Assembly (NCBI GenBank): GCA_050248915.1
Contig: JBFWRL010000092.1
Span: 1-21,789, forward strand
Origin: GCA-2770975 sp050248915
GTDB taxonomy: Bacteria > Cyanobacteriota > Sericytochromatia > UBA7694
Reading direction: 5' to 3'
DNA length: 21,789 bases
The notes beneath the pieces are model-generated. The model did no database searches. It was not told the DNA's origin and saw only the letters and a program-made list of their open reading frames with translations. Positions 1-7,853 of this stretch are shown one piece after another. The translations under genes and the position numbers were made by a program. The first letter of the stretch is position 1. Every line of letters starts with the position of its first letter.

Positions 1-617
1 CTCCACTCTTTAAATTCCTGGATGGTATCCAGTATGCGAAAGGGTTGGAGGGTGGGAAAAAGTTTTACCACTGTCTCTCCCAGGCGTTCGAGCCATTTTA
101 AATCGATGGCCACATTTTCATCGACATTTGGCCTTTGTATTTTTACGGCCACCCAATTGCCATCATACAAACGGGCTTTGTGAACCTGGGCCAATGAAGC
201 CGCAGCTACAGGTTCGGGTGAAAAATATTCAAACAACTCTTCTGGCGGAGCACCCAGTTCATCAATAAAGGCATTGCGGATAGAATCATAATCACAAAAG
301 GGCATCCGTGAACGCAATGTTGAAAGTGCCTCAATATAATCGGGGGGTAAAATGTCCCTTCGTGTGCTTAACACTTGGCCAAATTTGGCAAAGATTCCCC
401 CCAATTTCTCCATCACATTGCGTAATTTATAGGGGGTGGACAATGGACCTGTCCCTTTGGATTGTTCAATTGCATCGTCATAGGTCTTGCGCCATTTAAC
501 AGGACTTGGAACCCATTTTCGTTTGATACCCTGTTCAACAACCTCACGAAAGCCATACTGAATCAGGACAGCCATAATCTCCTGTAAACGGCGTAGTTCT
601 TTGGTTGTCTCTGCCAT
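1..617 (-). CDS. ABC1/UbiB-family atypical protein kinase, 3' end outside window
   Basis: The first 205 codons of a gene whose C-terminus lies beyond the window edge. The translation begins MAETTKELRR and shows the hallmark N-terminal elements of the ABC1/AarF/UbiB family. These are a KFGQVLSTRRDILPPDY segment (the KxGQ motif and the following R..LLP-type stretch), an AAASLAQVH segment (the Ala-rich loop that replaces the normal kinase P-loop), and VAVKIQRP with the ATP-site lysine. Family members are needed for ubiquinone or other isoprenoid-quinone biosynthesis or regulate membrane lipids. Which of these applies here cannot be told. The ATG at 617 is the only ATG before an upstream in-frame stop near 695, but it has only a weak Shine-Dalgarno. 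The reading frame stays open for about 25 codons upstream of it. It is divergent from the TPR gene at 807. Confidence 0.9.
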   Translation of the reverse strand, partial: MAETTKELRRLQEIMAVLIQYGFREVVEQGIKRKWVPSPVKWRKTYDDAIEQSKGTGPLSTPYKLRNVMEKLGGIFAKFGQVLSTRRDILPPDYIEALSTLRSRMPFCDYDSIRNAFIDELGAPPEELFEYFSPEPVAAASLAQVHKARLYDGNWVAVKIQRPNVDENVAIDLKWLERLGETVVKLFPTLQPFRILDTIQEFKEW

Positions 618-806
618 GAATAGGTGCCAGCCTTTGCCTTCACTTTTAAAATTGTCGATTGGAAAATGGACCTCAGGAAGGTCATAACCATTCTAGCACA
701 AAGGTTTTGGGCCCGATATGTCGATTTTGCTTGAAAGACAGGATTGATTATGTGATGATTACTGTTAAACGTCTTTTCATCTTTAAGTTGGGTTCAGGAA
801 ATAGTT
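618..806. other. Divergent intergenic region
   Basis: A 189-bp spacer between the divergent ABC1 kinase and TPR genes must carry promoters for both. No convincing -35/-10 pair was found on the plus strand. On the minus strand a TAGAAT (-10-like) sits about 75 bp upstream of the kinase start without a good -35. An AGGAA Shine-Dalgarno at 796-800 serves the TPR gene. Confidence 0.4.
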
Positions 807-2741
807 ATGACAGTTAAAAATCGTCTCTTAGGAGTATGCTTGCTGGCTTATGTGGGACTCGCTGGTCCGAGTTCAGAGCTCTTTGCAAAAGATGCTCCAA
901 GAAGGGATTTTTACAGTTCAACTCAAATCTTTTCTGAACTTTTGCCCTTTCAGCCCTCAGAGAAACAGCTCAAGGTGTGGACCGAAGAATTGCTTTACAT
1001 CTATCTTTGGACCAAAGATAATTTTGCGATTCAACAGGAAAGCCAATTAGAGCTACCGATTCAAAAATTTACGGATGCTTTGATGCGTTGGGAAAAACAG
1101 GCAGAGACGATGCCGGCTTCCAGCCAAGTTGCACTGAAGAATTTGAATGCGGCTTTTCTTTTGATGATGCATGAATATGATGCTGCTCTGGCTGCGGTGA
1201 AAACAGACAACGGGCAATTTGCGCGACTGGTTCGCACACTTGTGGGTGAGACGCACCCTGAATACCCTCAAATTTGGCAAATCTCTCTGGAAGAAGCCCG
1301 TCAATTATTCATAACTTATCCAGATTCTCTTTTGGTCAAAATGACCTTTTTAGAAGCTGCCTTGGAAATGGGAGAAGGCTTGCAAAAAAACAAAGCGCTC
1401 TTAGTGGATCTTGAGCGGATCTTGAGCAAACCAAACCCTGTCAATCAAGACAATCTCTATTTAGATTATCAAAAAGCGCAGCTCTTGTATTATATGGGTA
1501 AACAAGCAGCGGCCATTCAGGCTTTTGATGGGCTTTTATTGCAAGCCCCTAAAAATGCTATTTTGGCAGAGGCGGTGGGCAATTTTTATCGCTGGGTGAA
1601 ACTCTACCCCCGTTCGTTGCAAACCCTTGAAAAAGCGCAGAAAATACAGCCCTATCAGCCCCGTTTATACCGCAAGTTAGAGCACGTCTATTTGGAGTTG
1701 GACAGGCCTTTAACGGCGATCAAGATGTATCTTTCGGGTTTGCAACTGATGCCGAAAGAGAGCAGTTTTTATGAGGCCTTGCTGGAGCTATCTTCAAAAG
1801 CTGAGCTCCAGCAGGTGGCTGAAGCAACCGCCCACGCGCTCAAAAAAACGCCCAACAATACCTATTTACTGATATTTCAAGCTGAAACACAGCTACAATT
1901 GGGCAAAAAACAGGCTGCCAAATTGGCCTTTGAAAGTGCTGTTCGACTTTCTCCCCCTTTGCCTCAGGCTTTTAGCAGTGCTTTTTATTTTTATTGGCAG
2001 GACAAAGATTGGGATGCTCTCAAGCGTTTGCTTGAGTCAGCCAGGCAATTACCGGATATTTTGCCGCTCACTTATTATTGGTCTGGACTTTTGGCGATAG
2101 AGTTAAACCAACCCAAACAAGCGATTGAAGCTTTGAGCAAGGCCTCGTTAAAAGACAGTTCTGTACAACAGGCTTTGGTGATGGCCTACAAGCAGGATAA
2201 ACAATTTTCCAAGGCCCGAGAATTATTGCAACTCATGCTCAAGGAAAATCCCAAAGATGTTCGACTTTTGCTCAGCATGGGGGATATTTATAGTGAGGAA
2301 AAAAAATTAGAAAAAGCCGAAGATTATTATCTTTGGGCGCATAAAATTGATCCGTATAACCCCAATATTTATTTTAGCCTGGGAAATCTTTATGCAGACT
2401 CAGACAGGCCAAGTTTGGCTCTTGATGCCTTTGAACGCAGTATTTTGATTCAACCTGAAGATTTGGATGCACGCAATAATTTAGGCAATGTCTTGTTGAA
2501 AAATCAAGATTATCTGGAAGCAGTGCTTCATTTTCAGCGAATTTTAAAATTAGATCCAAATTATGCTACGGCTTATTATAATATTGCCTGTGCTTATGCC
2601 TTGAACCGACAAAAAGAGGCTGCTTTGTTATTTTTAAAACAAGCCCTTGAAAAAGATCAAAAGTTAAAAGCCTTGGCGGGCTCTGATCCAGATTTTAACA
2701 ATCTGCGGCAGGAGCAAAAATTTCAGGAATTGGTGCGTTAG
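807..2741 (+). CDS. Exported TPR-repeat protein, 644 aa
   Basis: A secreted or periplasmic tetratricopeptide-repeat scaffold. Residues 1-27 form a Sec signal peptide (basic start, hydrophobic LLGVCLLAYVGLAG core, probable cleavage after ELFA). The rest is almost wholly helical repeats. The clearest TPR units are in the last 200 residues, with the typical LGNLY...LALDAFERSI.IQP and LGNVLL...EAVLHFQRILKLDP spacing. It ends with a capping segment (DPDFNNLRQEQKFQELV) common at the end of bacterial TPR arrays. TPR domains bind other proteins; no enzymatic motif is seen. The ATG is preceded by AGGAA with 6-7 nt spacing, which supports this start. The gene is followed after 3 bp by the lamin-tail-like gene, so the two are probably co-translated. 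The partner is unknown. Confidence 0.88.
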   Translation: MTVKNRLLGVCLLAYVGLAGPSSELFAKDAPRRDFYSSTQIFSELLPFQPSEKQLKVWTEELLYIYLWTKDNFAIQQESQLELPIQKFTDALMRWEKQAETMPASSQVALKNLNAAFLLMMHEYDAALAAVKTDNGQFARLVRTLVGETHPEYPQIWQISLEEARQLFITYPDSLLVKMTFLEAALEMGEGLQKNKALLVDLERILSKPNPVNQDNLYLDYQKAQLLYYMGKQAAAIQAFDGLLLQAPKNAILAEAVGNFYRWVKLYPRSLQTLEKAQKIQPYQPRLYRKLEHVYLELDRPLTAIKMYLSGLQLMPKESSFYEALLELSSKAELQQVAEATAHALKKTPNNTYLLIFQAETQLQLGKKQAAKLAFESAVRLSPPLPQAFSSAFYFYWQDKDWDALKRLLESARQLPDILPLTYYWSGLLAIELNQPKQAIEALSKASLKDSSVQQALVMAYKQDKQFSKARELLQLMLKENPKDVRLLLSMGDIYSEEKKLEKAEDYYLWAHKIDPYNPNIYFSLGNLYADSDRPSLALDAFERSILIQPEDLDARNNLGNVLLKNQDYLEAVLHFQRILKLDPNYATAYYNIACAYALNRQKEAALLFLKQALEKDQKLKALAGSDPDFNNLRQEQKFQELVR

Positions 2742-2744
2742 ACC

Positions 2745-3206
2745 TTGGTGCAGGTGGGTTTGGATATTGTCGCTTTACATCGCGACCCGCAGATGGATAA
2801 ACGCTTGGTATCAGGTCGTTTTCGGGTCAACCGTGAATTGAATGAAGAGTGGATTGACATTCAAAACAACGGCCCTTATGTTTTAAATATGCAGGGGCGG
2901 GTTTTGGCCTGTATGGAGCGCATCGGTTTGCGAAGTGCACCCCGTGGGTACCGCTGTCTGCGCAAAGCCCTGATTCGCGCTCAGACCACGATTCCTTTAG
3001 AGCCGGGACATAAAATCCGGATTTATACGGGAGAACAACCCGCTACTGCTACTCAGTTGGGCGGTCAAGATCGCATCAGTCGCGTGCTTTGGATGGTTCA
3101 GCCCTCTTATCTTTGGCTATCTGAAGGCCATGAAGTGCATATCTATTTTAGTCAGGATGATCTCAAGCAGGGCAAGGAACCTTTATCTCGCTTCGTTTAC
3201 CGTTGA
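2745..3206 (+). CDS. Small protein resembling a lamin-tail (LTD) beta-domain, 153 aa
   Basis: The reading frame opens 3 bp after the stop of the TPR gene, with a TTG at 2745 and GTG codons at 2748 and 2754 as alternative starts. There is no ATG near the N-terminus, so the exact start is uncertain and translation is probably coupled. The protein reads like a lamin-tail domain: NEEWIDIQNNGPYVLNMQG (the E-W-x-E/D-I-x-N-x-G entry strand), then a basic middle, EPGHKIRIYTG, and a closing WLSEGHEVHIYF strand (the usual 'GD/E-x-V-x-L' strand). LTDs in bacteria are found on secreted or envelope proteins and nucleases. No signal peptide or second domain is visible here, so it may be cytoplasmic or act with the TPR partner. 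The fold call is by pattern only. It converges on the transporter gene, leaving 6 bp between stops. Confidence 0.72.
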   Translation: MVQVGLDIVALHRDPQMDKRLVSGRFRVNRELNEEWIDIQNNGPYVLNMQGRVLACMERIGLRSAPRGYRCLRKALIRAQTTIPLEPGHKIRIYTGEQPATATQLGGQDRISRVLWMVQPSYLWLSEGHEVHIYFSQDDLKQGKEPLSRFVYR

Positions 3207-3212
3207 GGGATT

Positions 3213-4853
3213 TTAAACGGTTGTCAGCCAGAGCAGCAATTGGGCAACCACAATTTTGAGAATCATGGCTGCAGGCATCATACCTACATAAGCAATATTG
3301 GCGGCTTCTGATCCAATGCGTTGGTTTACAAATGCCAGAATCGCAGGTTGTGTCTGCCCTCCTGCCAAGGTTCCAGTGGTGGTGACCCAGTCCCATTTTA
3401 AAATGAGATAAGCCCCAATCAGCAAAACCAACGAAGCTCCCAAGCTAATGCCGGCACCGGTCATTAAGAGCAATGGGCCTTGGCTTTGTAAGGCCTTCAT
3501 AAAGGCACTGCCTGAACGCAGGCCGACCGATGCAAAAAAAAGCATCATTCCCAATTGGCGAAAGGTCATATTGACTTCCAACGGTTGATTCCAAATAATG
3601 GGACCCGAACGGCCCATCCAGCCTAGAATAAGCGCCACTATCAGAGTCCCACCAGCCATACCCAGTTTGAGGTGCACTTCTCCGATTGGGAGAATCAATT
3701 CACCCAAGAGAATCCCCAGCAAAATCCCCAGGGAAAGAGAAACATAATCTGTTTCTGCAAGTGAACGCTGGGAATCCCCCATTAATTGGGTCAGCGCCCC
3801 CATTTTTTCCGTGGGAGCCACAATTCTGAGCCGATCCCCCCGTTCCAGAACAGTATCATCAGAGGGAACAAAATCGATATCCCCTCGGCGCAAGCGGGTG
3901 ACTACAACTTCCCAATCTTGTTCCAATCTGGTCTCTTTCAAACTTTTGCCAATCAGTTCGGGATTGGTTAGCACCATTCGCCTGAAATCAATCTTTTGGC
4001 GGGATGTTTCGGGCCCAGCCAACTGAACCCGTGGACCGATCAATTTTTCAAGTCTGTTTAATTCGGATTCTGAGGCCACAATATGTAAAATGTCCCCTGT
4101 TTTTAAACGGGTTTGGGGTGAGGCCAATAATATATCTTTGCCTCTCTGAATCCGACTGACTTTGATTCCGGGTTTAAACAGATCGGTTGAGTTGAGTTGC
4201 CTGCCTTCCCAGACCAAACTCTCGAGCTGAAAATTAGCGGAAGCCGCTTGAGGATGGCTTCCTGCTGCTTTTTCTGCCTTTTCTGCTTCTTTGGGTAAAT
4301 TGAGTTTTTGTAACCAAATTAAGGTTTGGGCCAATAAAATCGGAATGATGACAGCCAGCGGGTAGGCAATCGAATAACCAACGGCTGGTTGCGCTGCTTG
4401 TGGGGTCAGATGCAAACTTTCACTGACCAGAGCCAATGCGGGGGTATTGGTTGTGCTGCCACAAAAAAGACCTACTGCTATGGCCGGAGAAATATGTAAA
4501 AATTTAACAGCCAATCCAGTTAAGAGGGCTGCAACCCCAACGGCTGCGGTTGCCAACAAGAGCATTTGTAAGCCGCGTTTGCGAAACAAGCGAAAAAAAG
4601 AGGGGCCTGATTGCAAACCGATGGGATAAATAAACAGCAATAACCCCAATTGCCCAACGATCTCAGGGAGGGTAAATTTTCCCTCTTCCCAAGCTCCGAG
4701 CGCCAAACCAACAAAGAGGACCGCAGCGACACCCAAACTGATGCCCGCAAATTCAAGCCGACTCAGTAAAAAGCCCAACCCAATGGTTAGAAACAGCATT
4801 AAGAGGCTGTGGTTGGCCAGAAAATCTTTGAAGAATTCAAGAGATAGCATCAT
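3213..4853 (-). CDS. AspT/YidE/YbjL-family transporter with two RCK_C domains, 546 aa
   Basis: An inner-membrane exchanger of the aspartate:alanine exchanger (AAEx) family. It has the family's duplicated layout: an N-terminal membrane half (about residues 10-185), a cytoplasmic insert with two RCK_C (TrkA-C) domains (about 205-370), and a second membrane half. Duplicated signature motifs are visible: FIYPIGLQSGPSFF against FFASVGLRSGSAFM, and GSTTNTPALA against AGGQTQPAILAF. The RCK_C domains carry the usual GDxLxIVA-type strands (TGDILHIVAS and RGDRLRIVAP), so transport is likely gated by a small cytoplasmic ligand. Substrate cannot be predicted; characterised relatives exchange dicarboxylates or amino acids. 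The start overlaps the stop of the upstream cyclic-nucleotide-domain gene in an ATGA, so the two are translationally coupled. Confidence 0.9.
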   Translation of the reverse strand: MMLSLEFFKDFLANHSLLMLFLTIGLGFLLSRLEFAGISLGVAAVLFVGLALGAWEEGKFTLPEIVGQLGLLLFIYPIGLQSGPSFFRLFRKRGLQMLLLATAAVGVAALLTGLAVKFLHISPAIAVGLFCGSTTNTPALALVSESLHLTPQAAQPAVGYSIAYPLAVIIPILLAQTLIWLQKLNLPKEAEKAEKAAGSHPQAASANFQLESLVWEGRQLNSTDLFKPGIKVSRIQRGKDILLASPQTRLKTGDILHIVASESELNRLEKLIGPRVQLAGPETSRQKIDFRRMVLTNPELIGKSLKETRLEQDWEVVVTRLRRGDIDFVPSDDTVLERGDRLRIVAPTEKMGALTQLMGDSQRSLAETDYVSLSLGILLGILLGELILPIGEVHLKLGMAGGTLIVALILGWMGRSGPIIWNQPLEVNMTFRQLGMMLFFASVGLRSGSAFMKALQSQGPLLLMTGAGISLGASLVLLIGAYLILKWDWVTTTGTLAGGQTQPAILAFVNQRIGSEAANIAYVGMMPAAMILKIVVAQLLLWLTTV

Positions 4854-5500
4854 GGGCTGTTTGGCGGGCGTTGGAGTTTGCGGGTCAGATCATTGCCCAA
4901 AATTGATTGTAAGGCAAAACGCAGATTGGGATTGCGTTGCATCAGGGCAGAGAGGGCTGTTTTGTTCCAAGCTAAATAACGGGTATTTTCACTCAGGGTT
5001 TTAACGGTTGCCGTGGCTTGGGTGCCAGAAAAAAAACTCATTTCACCAATAAAATCGCCGTCTTTGAGTCGGCTGATCTCTTTGCCTGAAACCTCGACAC
5101 CCGCTTCGCCGCTGTAAATTAACATGACCTGTTCAAGGGGTTTGCCTTCTTCGGTTAATTTTTGACCTTGGCTTGCCTCGTGCCAAGTACTGAGACGCAT
5201 GAGCTTTAAGAATTCAATCGGAGAAAATGCTGTGAAAATGGTTTCATAGAGTTCGGACTGCTCCGCTGAAAAGGCAATTTTGCGTTTTTCATACATACTC
5301 ATCCCGATTTGAAATAGATTTACGCCAATAAAGGCCAAGTTCCAATTGATGACCAGCCACAGTGGTTCTGCAGGGGCATAATAGTTAAAAATAATGCCTG
5401 CTAAACTGGCGACAATCGAAAGAATCCGCAGGATAAAGATGTCTCTGACCAGATAAGATAAAGCAATTAAGCCAAAGGTAAGATGCCCAATAAACGCCAT
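4850..5500 (-). CDS. Membrane protein with Popeye-like cyclic-nucleotide-binding domain, 216 aa
   Basis: Residues 1-70 hold about three transmembrane helices with a Popeye-domain-like pattern (LRILSIV, FNYYAPAEP, INWNLAFIGVNLFQIG). Residues 85-205 form a cyclic-nucleotide-binding beta-barrel with its phosphate-binding cassette at GDFIGEMSFFSGTQATATV. The cassette Gly-Glu (152-153) is kept, but the arginine that normally contacts the cyclic phosphate is Ala162. Vertebrate and bacterial Popeye proteins also have non-canonical cassettes, so ligand binding may persist in altered form. The protein is likely a membrane-embedded sensor that controls a partner. Its stop codon overlaps the start of the AspT-type transporter (ATGA), making that the obvious partner. 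The ATG at 5500 has a weak AGGA close upstream. The Popeye label rests on topology and motif pattern. Confidence 0.8.
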   Translation of the reverse strand: MAFIGHLTFGLIALSYLVRDIFILRILSIVASLAGIIFNYYAPAEPLWLVINWNLAFIGVNLFQIGMSMYEKRKIAFSAEQSELYETIFTAFSPIEFLKLMRLSTWHEASQGQKLTEEGKPLEQVMLIYSGEAGVEVSGKEISRLKDGDFIGEMSFFSGTQATATVKTLSENTRYLAWNKTALSALMQRNPNLRFALQSILGNDLTRKLQRPPNSP

Positions 5501-5559
5501 AGATCCTAATTTCTTAGTGTCGTATTGATTAGCCCGATTCTAACATAAAATAGAGCAGA

Positions 5560-6909
5560 TTAATGGCGATGGACAATTTTGAAATGGGAGCGAAAACGAG
5601 ATGATAGCGTGAGACCCGCCGCCATTAAACCCAAGGTAAGTCCTATCCAGAGCCCGGTTTCTCTGCCCTGTAAGGGATAGGCAAAAATCAGTGCGCTGCC
5701 CAGACCTATACCGCCATAACAGAGTAAGCCGAGCAGCATGGGGATGCGGGTGTCTTTGAGTCCGCGCAGGGCTCCTTGAGAGGTGACCTGCAGGGCATCA
5801 AATATTTGAAACAAAGCGGCTATTTTAAGCAGATGGCTGGCCAAATAAAATACGGCCAGATTTTCGCTTTGTTCCAGATTTAAATACAAGCCAATAAAGA
5901 AAGCAGGAATACTCCAAAGCAGAAGGCCCATTGTGCCCATAAAGCTTAGCCCGATCATCATACCAACCATGCCGGCTTGATAAGCTGCTTGTGGTTGGTT
6001 TTTTCCCATTGCTTGGGCCACGCGAACAGAAGAGGCATTTGAAATCCCCAAGGCCACCATAAAGGTGGTGGAAGCGATATTCAAGGCAATTTGGTGGGCT
6101 GCCAGAGCGATAGAGCCAAAATGTCCCATTAAGAAGGCGGTTCCGATAAACAACCAAACCTCCGTTAAAATGCTGACACCCATAGGCAGACCGACTTTTA
6201 ACAGTTCTTTCATCACCACTGGGTCGATTTGCCAAAAAGGAAGTGTTGGCAAATGAGGCCTGAGTTCGGGGGTTTGACGGGCCCAGAACCACAAACAGAT
6301 AAACATCCAAGTATTGACCAAAGTGGTCGCCCAGCCTGTGCCTGCAATTCCCAAGGCAGGAAAACCAAATTTGCCAAACATCAAGATCCAATTGACCAGG
6401 ATATTAATTAAAACACCTGAAAGAGCGACCATCATGCCCGCCCGTGGATGGCCCAAACTGTCCATAAAATTGCGCAAAACAGCCACGCCCAAAGCTGGCA
6501 AAAGGCCCCAGCGTGCCGCTTGCAGATATTGTTCTGCCAAAGGAAGCAGTTCAGGGGGTTGGCCAAGTAATTTGAGCAGAGGCTGAGCAAAACTTAAAAT
6601 CAAGAATAAGGGAACAAATAGGAAACAACTGAGTAACAGGGCTTGATGCAGTGATTTTTTAATCAAGTGGGTATTTTGTGCCCCATAGGCTTGCCCACAC
6701 AAGGGAGACACTGCGCTGACAACGCCTGTGGCTGGTAACCAAAGCATGGCCAGGAAAGAAGACCCCAGACCTGCACCTGCCAAAGCCAAGCCACCTAATC
6801 GCCCACACATCATCGTATCGACAATGTGCAAAGAAAATTGGGCCAATTGTCCAGCAGCCATGGGCGCAGCTAATTTGAAAGTTGCTTGAATTTCTTGTTT
6901 GATAGTCAT
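5560..6909 (-). CDS. MATE-family multidrug/Na+ (H+) antiporter, 449 aa
   Basis: A twelve-helix inner-membrane exporter of the MATE family, of normal length. The N-terminal half shows the NorM-like VDTMMCGRLG segment (Asp31 in helix 1) and the diagnostic CGQAYGA motif at 71-77. The second half repeats the pattern (LAAHQIALNIAS, SVRVAQAMGKNQPQAA). Such proteins export cationic drugs, dyes or metabolites in exchange for Na+ or H+; the native substrate is not predictable. The ATG at 6909 lacks a clear Shine-Dalgarno. Upstream on the same strand lies TTGACG (6944-6949) and AATAAT (6919-6924), but with a long 19-bp spacer, so the promoter is only tentative. It is separated from the Popeye-like gene by about 60 bp and is divergent from the CHAD gene. 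Confidence 0.92.
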   Translation of the reverse strand: MTIKQEIQATFKLAAPMAAGQLAQFSLHIVDTMMCGRLGGLALAGAGLGSSFLAMLWLPATGVVSAVSPLCGQAYGAQNTHLIKKSLHQALLLSCFLFVPLFLILSFAQPLLKLLGQPPELLPLAEQYLQAARWGLLPALGVAVLRNFMDSLGHPRAGMMVALSGVLINILVNWILMFGKFGFPALGIAGTGWATTLVNTWMFICLWFWARQTPELRPHLPTLPFWQIDPVVMKELLKVGLPMGVSILTEVWLFIGTAFLMGHFGSIALAAHQIALNIASTTFMVALGISNASSVRVAQAMGKNQPQAAYQAGMVGMMIGLSFMGTMGLLLWSIPAFFIGLYLNLEQSENLAVFYLASHLLKIAALFQIFDALQVTSQGALRGLKDTRIPMLLGLLCYGGIGLGSALIFAYPLQGRETGLWIGLTLGLMAAGLTLSSRFRSHFKIVHRH

Positions 6910-6994
6910 CGTCTGTTAATTATTCGGGTATGTAAATGATAAACGTCAACCATTTTTAAATTATATTTGTTCAGTGAAAATGGGATTCTTGGTT

Positions 6995-7000
6995 TATAAT
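6995..7000 (+). promoter_or_regulatory. Consensus -10 box upstream of the CHAD gene
   Basis: A perfect TATAAT lies 14 bp before the CHAD ATG. No good -35 is found at 16-18 bp. If it is used, transcription would start about 7 bp before the ATG, giving a nearly leaderless mRNA. This would agree with the absence of a Shine-Dalgarno. Confidence 0.4.
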
Positions 7001-7013
7001 CGGCTTACTGGCT

Positions 7014-7823
7014 ATGAATGCAAAACAACACATGAAACATTATCTGGATGCTTTATTGCTTGAACTTAAGCAAGTGGTTCTGGTTTTGCGTTTTAGGCCC
7101 CATGAGCAAACACGTATTCATCAATTGCGTTTAATACTTAAACGATTACACTCTTTTACATTTCTCTTGAACCTACTCGGGGCGAAAAAGATTCGATTGA
7201 GTAAACGGCTTTATAAGCTGTTTCTGGCTGCTGGCAAAGTCCGAGATTTAGACGTTCAACGGGCGTTGGGGACAAAAATTTGCGCTGATTTTTGGTGTGA
7301 GCACATGCAATCACTTTGGCACTTGCAAAGCGAAAATGCGTTAAGCAAATTTTTGCGTGTTTTGAAGCGCTTGTCGTTTCGGCATGTGAAGCGGTTTTTG
7401 CAGCGACTTAAATGCCGTGTTAGGGCATTGGGGAAAAAACAGATTTTGGCGCAAATGATCAATTTGATCAGGCAAAAACTCAGCGAAATCGGTGATTCAT
7501 CTATTCTCGCCGAAGACAAAGCCTTGCATAAATTGCGGACAAAATTAAAACGTGTCCAATATTGGTTAGAATTTTTGGTGAAGACCTTAAAAGCAGGTTC
7601 TCCTTATTTAGAGGTCCACCAGACTTTAAAAAATATCACTGAAAATCTAGGGCAATGGCATGATCATGTCCTGTTGATGCAGCAAATAGACAAACGGTCG
7701 GTGGATATTGGGGGAGAGCAACGTCCTTGTGTAAAAACAGCTCAGATTCAATGGCCAACGAAGACGCCGGCAAACGGGTTGCAAGAGCAAATAGGTTTAC
7801 TTGTAGTGGCTTTGAAGGCATAA
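7014..7823 (+). CDS. CHAD-domain protein (polyphosphate-binding), 269 aa
   Basis: An all-helical CHAD protein, very rich in Lys, Arg and His, without signal peptide or membrane segment. The first helical repeat shows IHQLRLILKRLHSF (conserved His36 and Arg residues) and KVRDLDVQ (77-82). The second repeat shows LHKLRTKLKRVQYWLEF followed by LGQWHDHVLLMQQI, the usual 'LG..ND/HD' end of the domain. CHAD domains bind inorganic polyphosphate through this basic surface and often associate with polyphosphate granules or sit beside polyphosphate enzymes. The next gene, 30 bp downstream on the same strand, is a polyphosphate kinase 2, which fits. There is no clear Shine-Dalgarno at the ATG at 7014; a second in-frame ATG follows at 7032. 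The last 40 or so residues are of lower complexity and outside the domain. Confidence 0.88.
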   Translation: MNAKQHMKHYLDALLLELKQVVLVLRFRPHEQTRIHQLRLILKRLHSFTFLLNLLGAKKIRLSKRLYKLFLAAGKVRDLDVQRALGTKICADFWCEHMQSLWHLQSENALSKFLRVLKRLSFRHVKRFLQRLKCRVRALGKKQILAQMINLIRQKLSEIGDSSILAEDKALHKLRTKLKRVQYWLEFLVKTLKAGSPYLEVHQTLKNITENLGQWHDHVLLMQQIDKRSVDIGGEQRPCVKTAQIQWPTKTPANGLQEQIGLLVVALKA

Positions 7824-7853
7824 AAAATCATTTGGAACAAGGGGCGAAAAGTT

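Noticed and set aside
5825..6391. 188-aa minus-strand frame within the MATE gene
   Set aside because: Same strand but another frame inside a clear MATE coding sequence; no domain and no own ribosome-binding site.
7256..7519. 87-aa antisense frame in the CHAD gene
   Set aside because: Shadow of the Lys/Arg-rich coding frame; no start signal and no recognisable domain.
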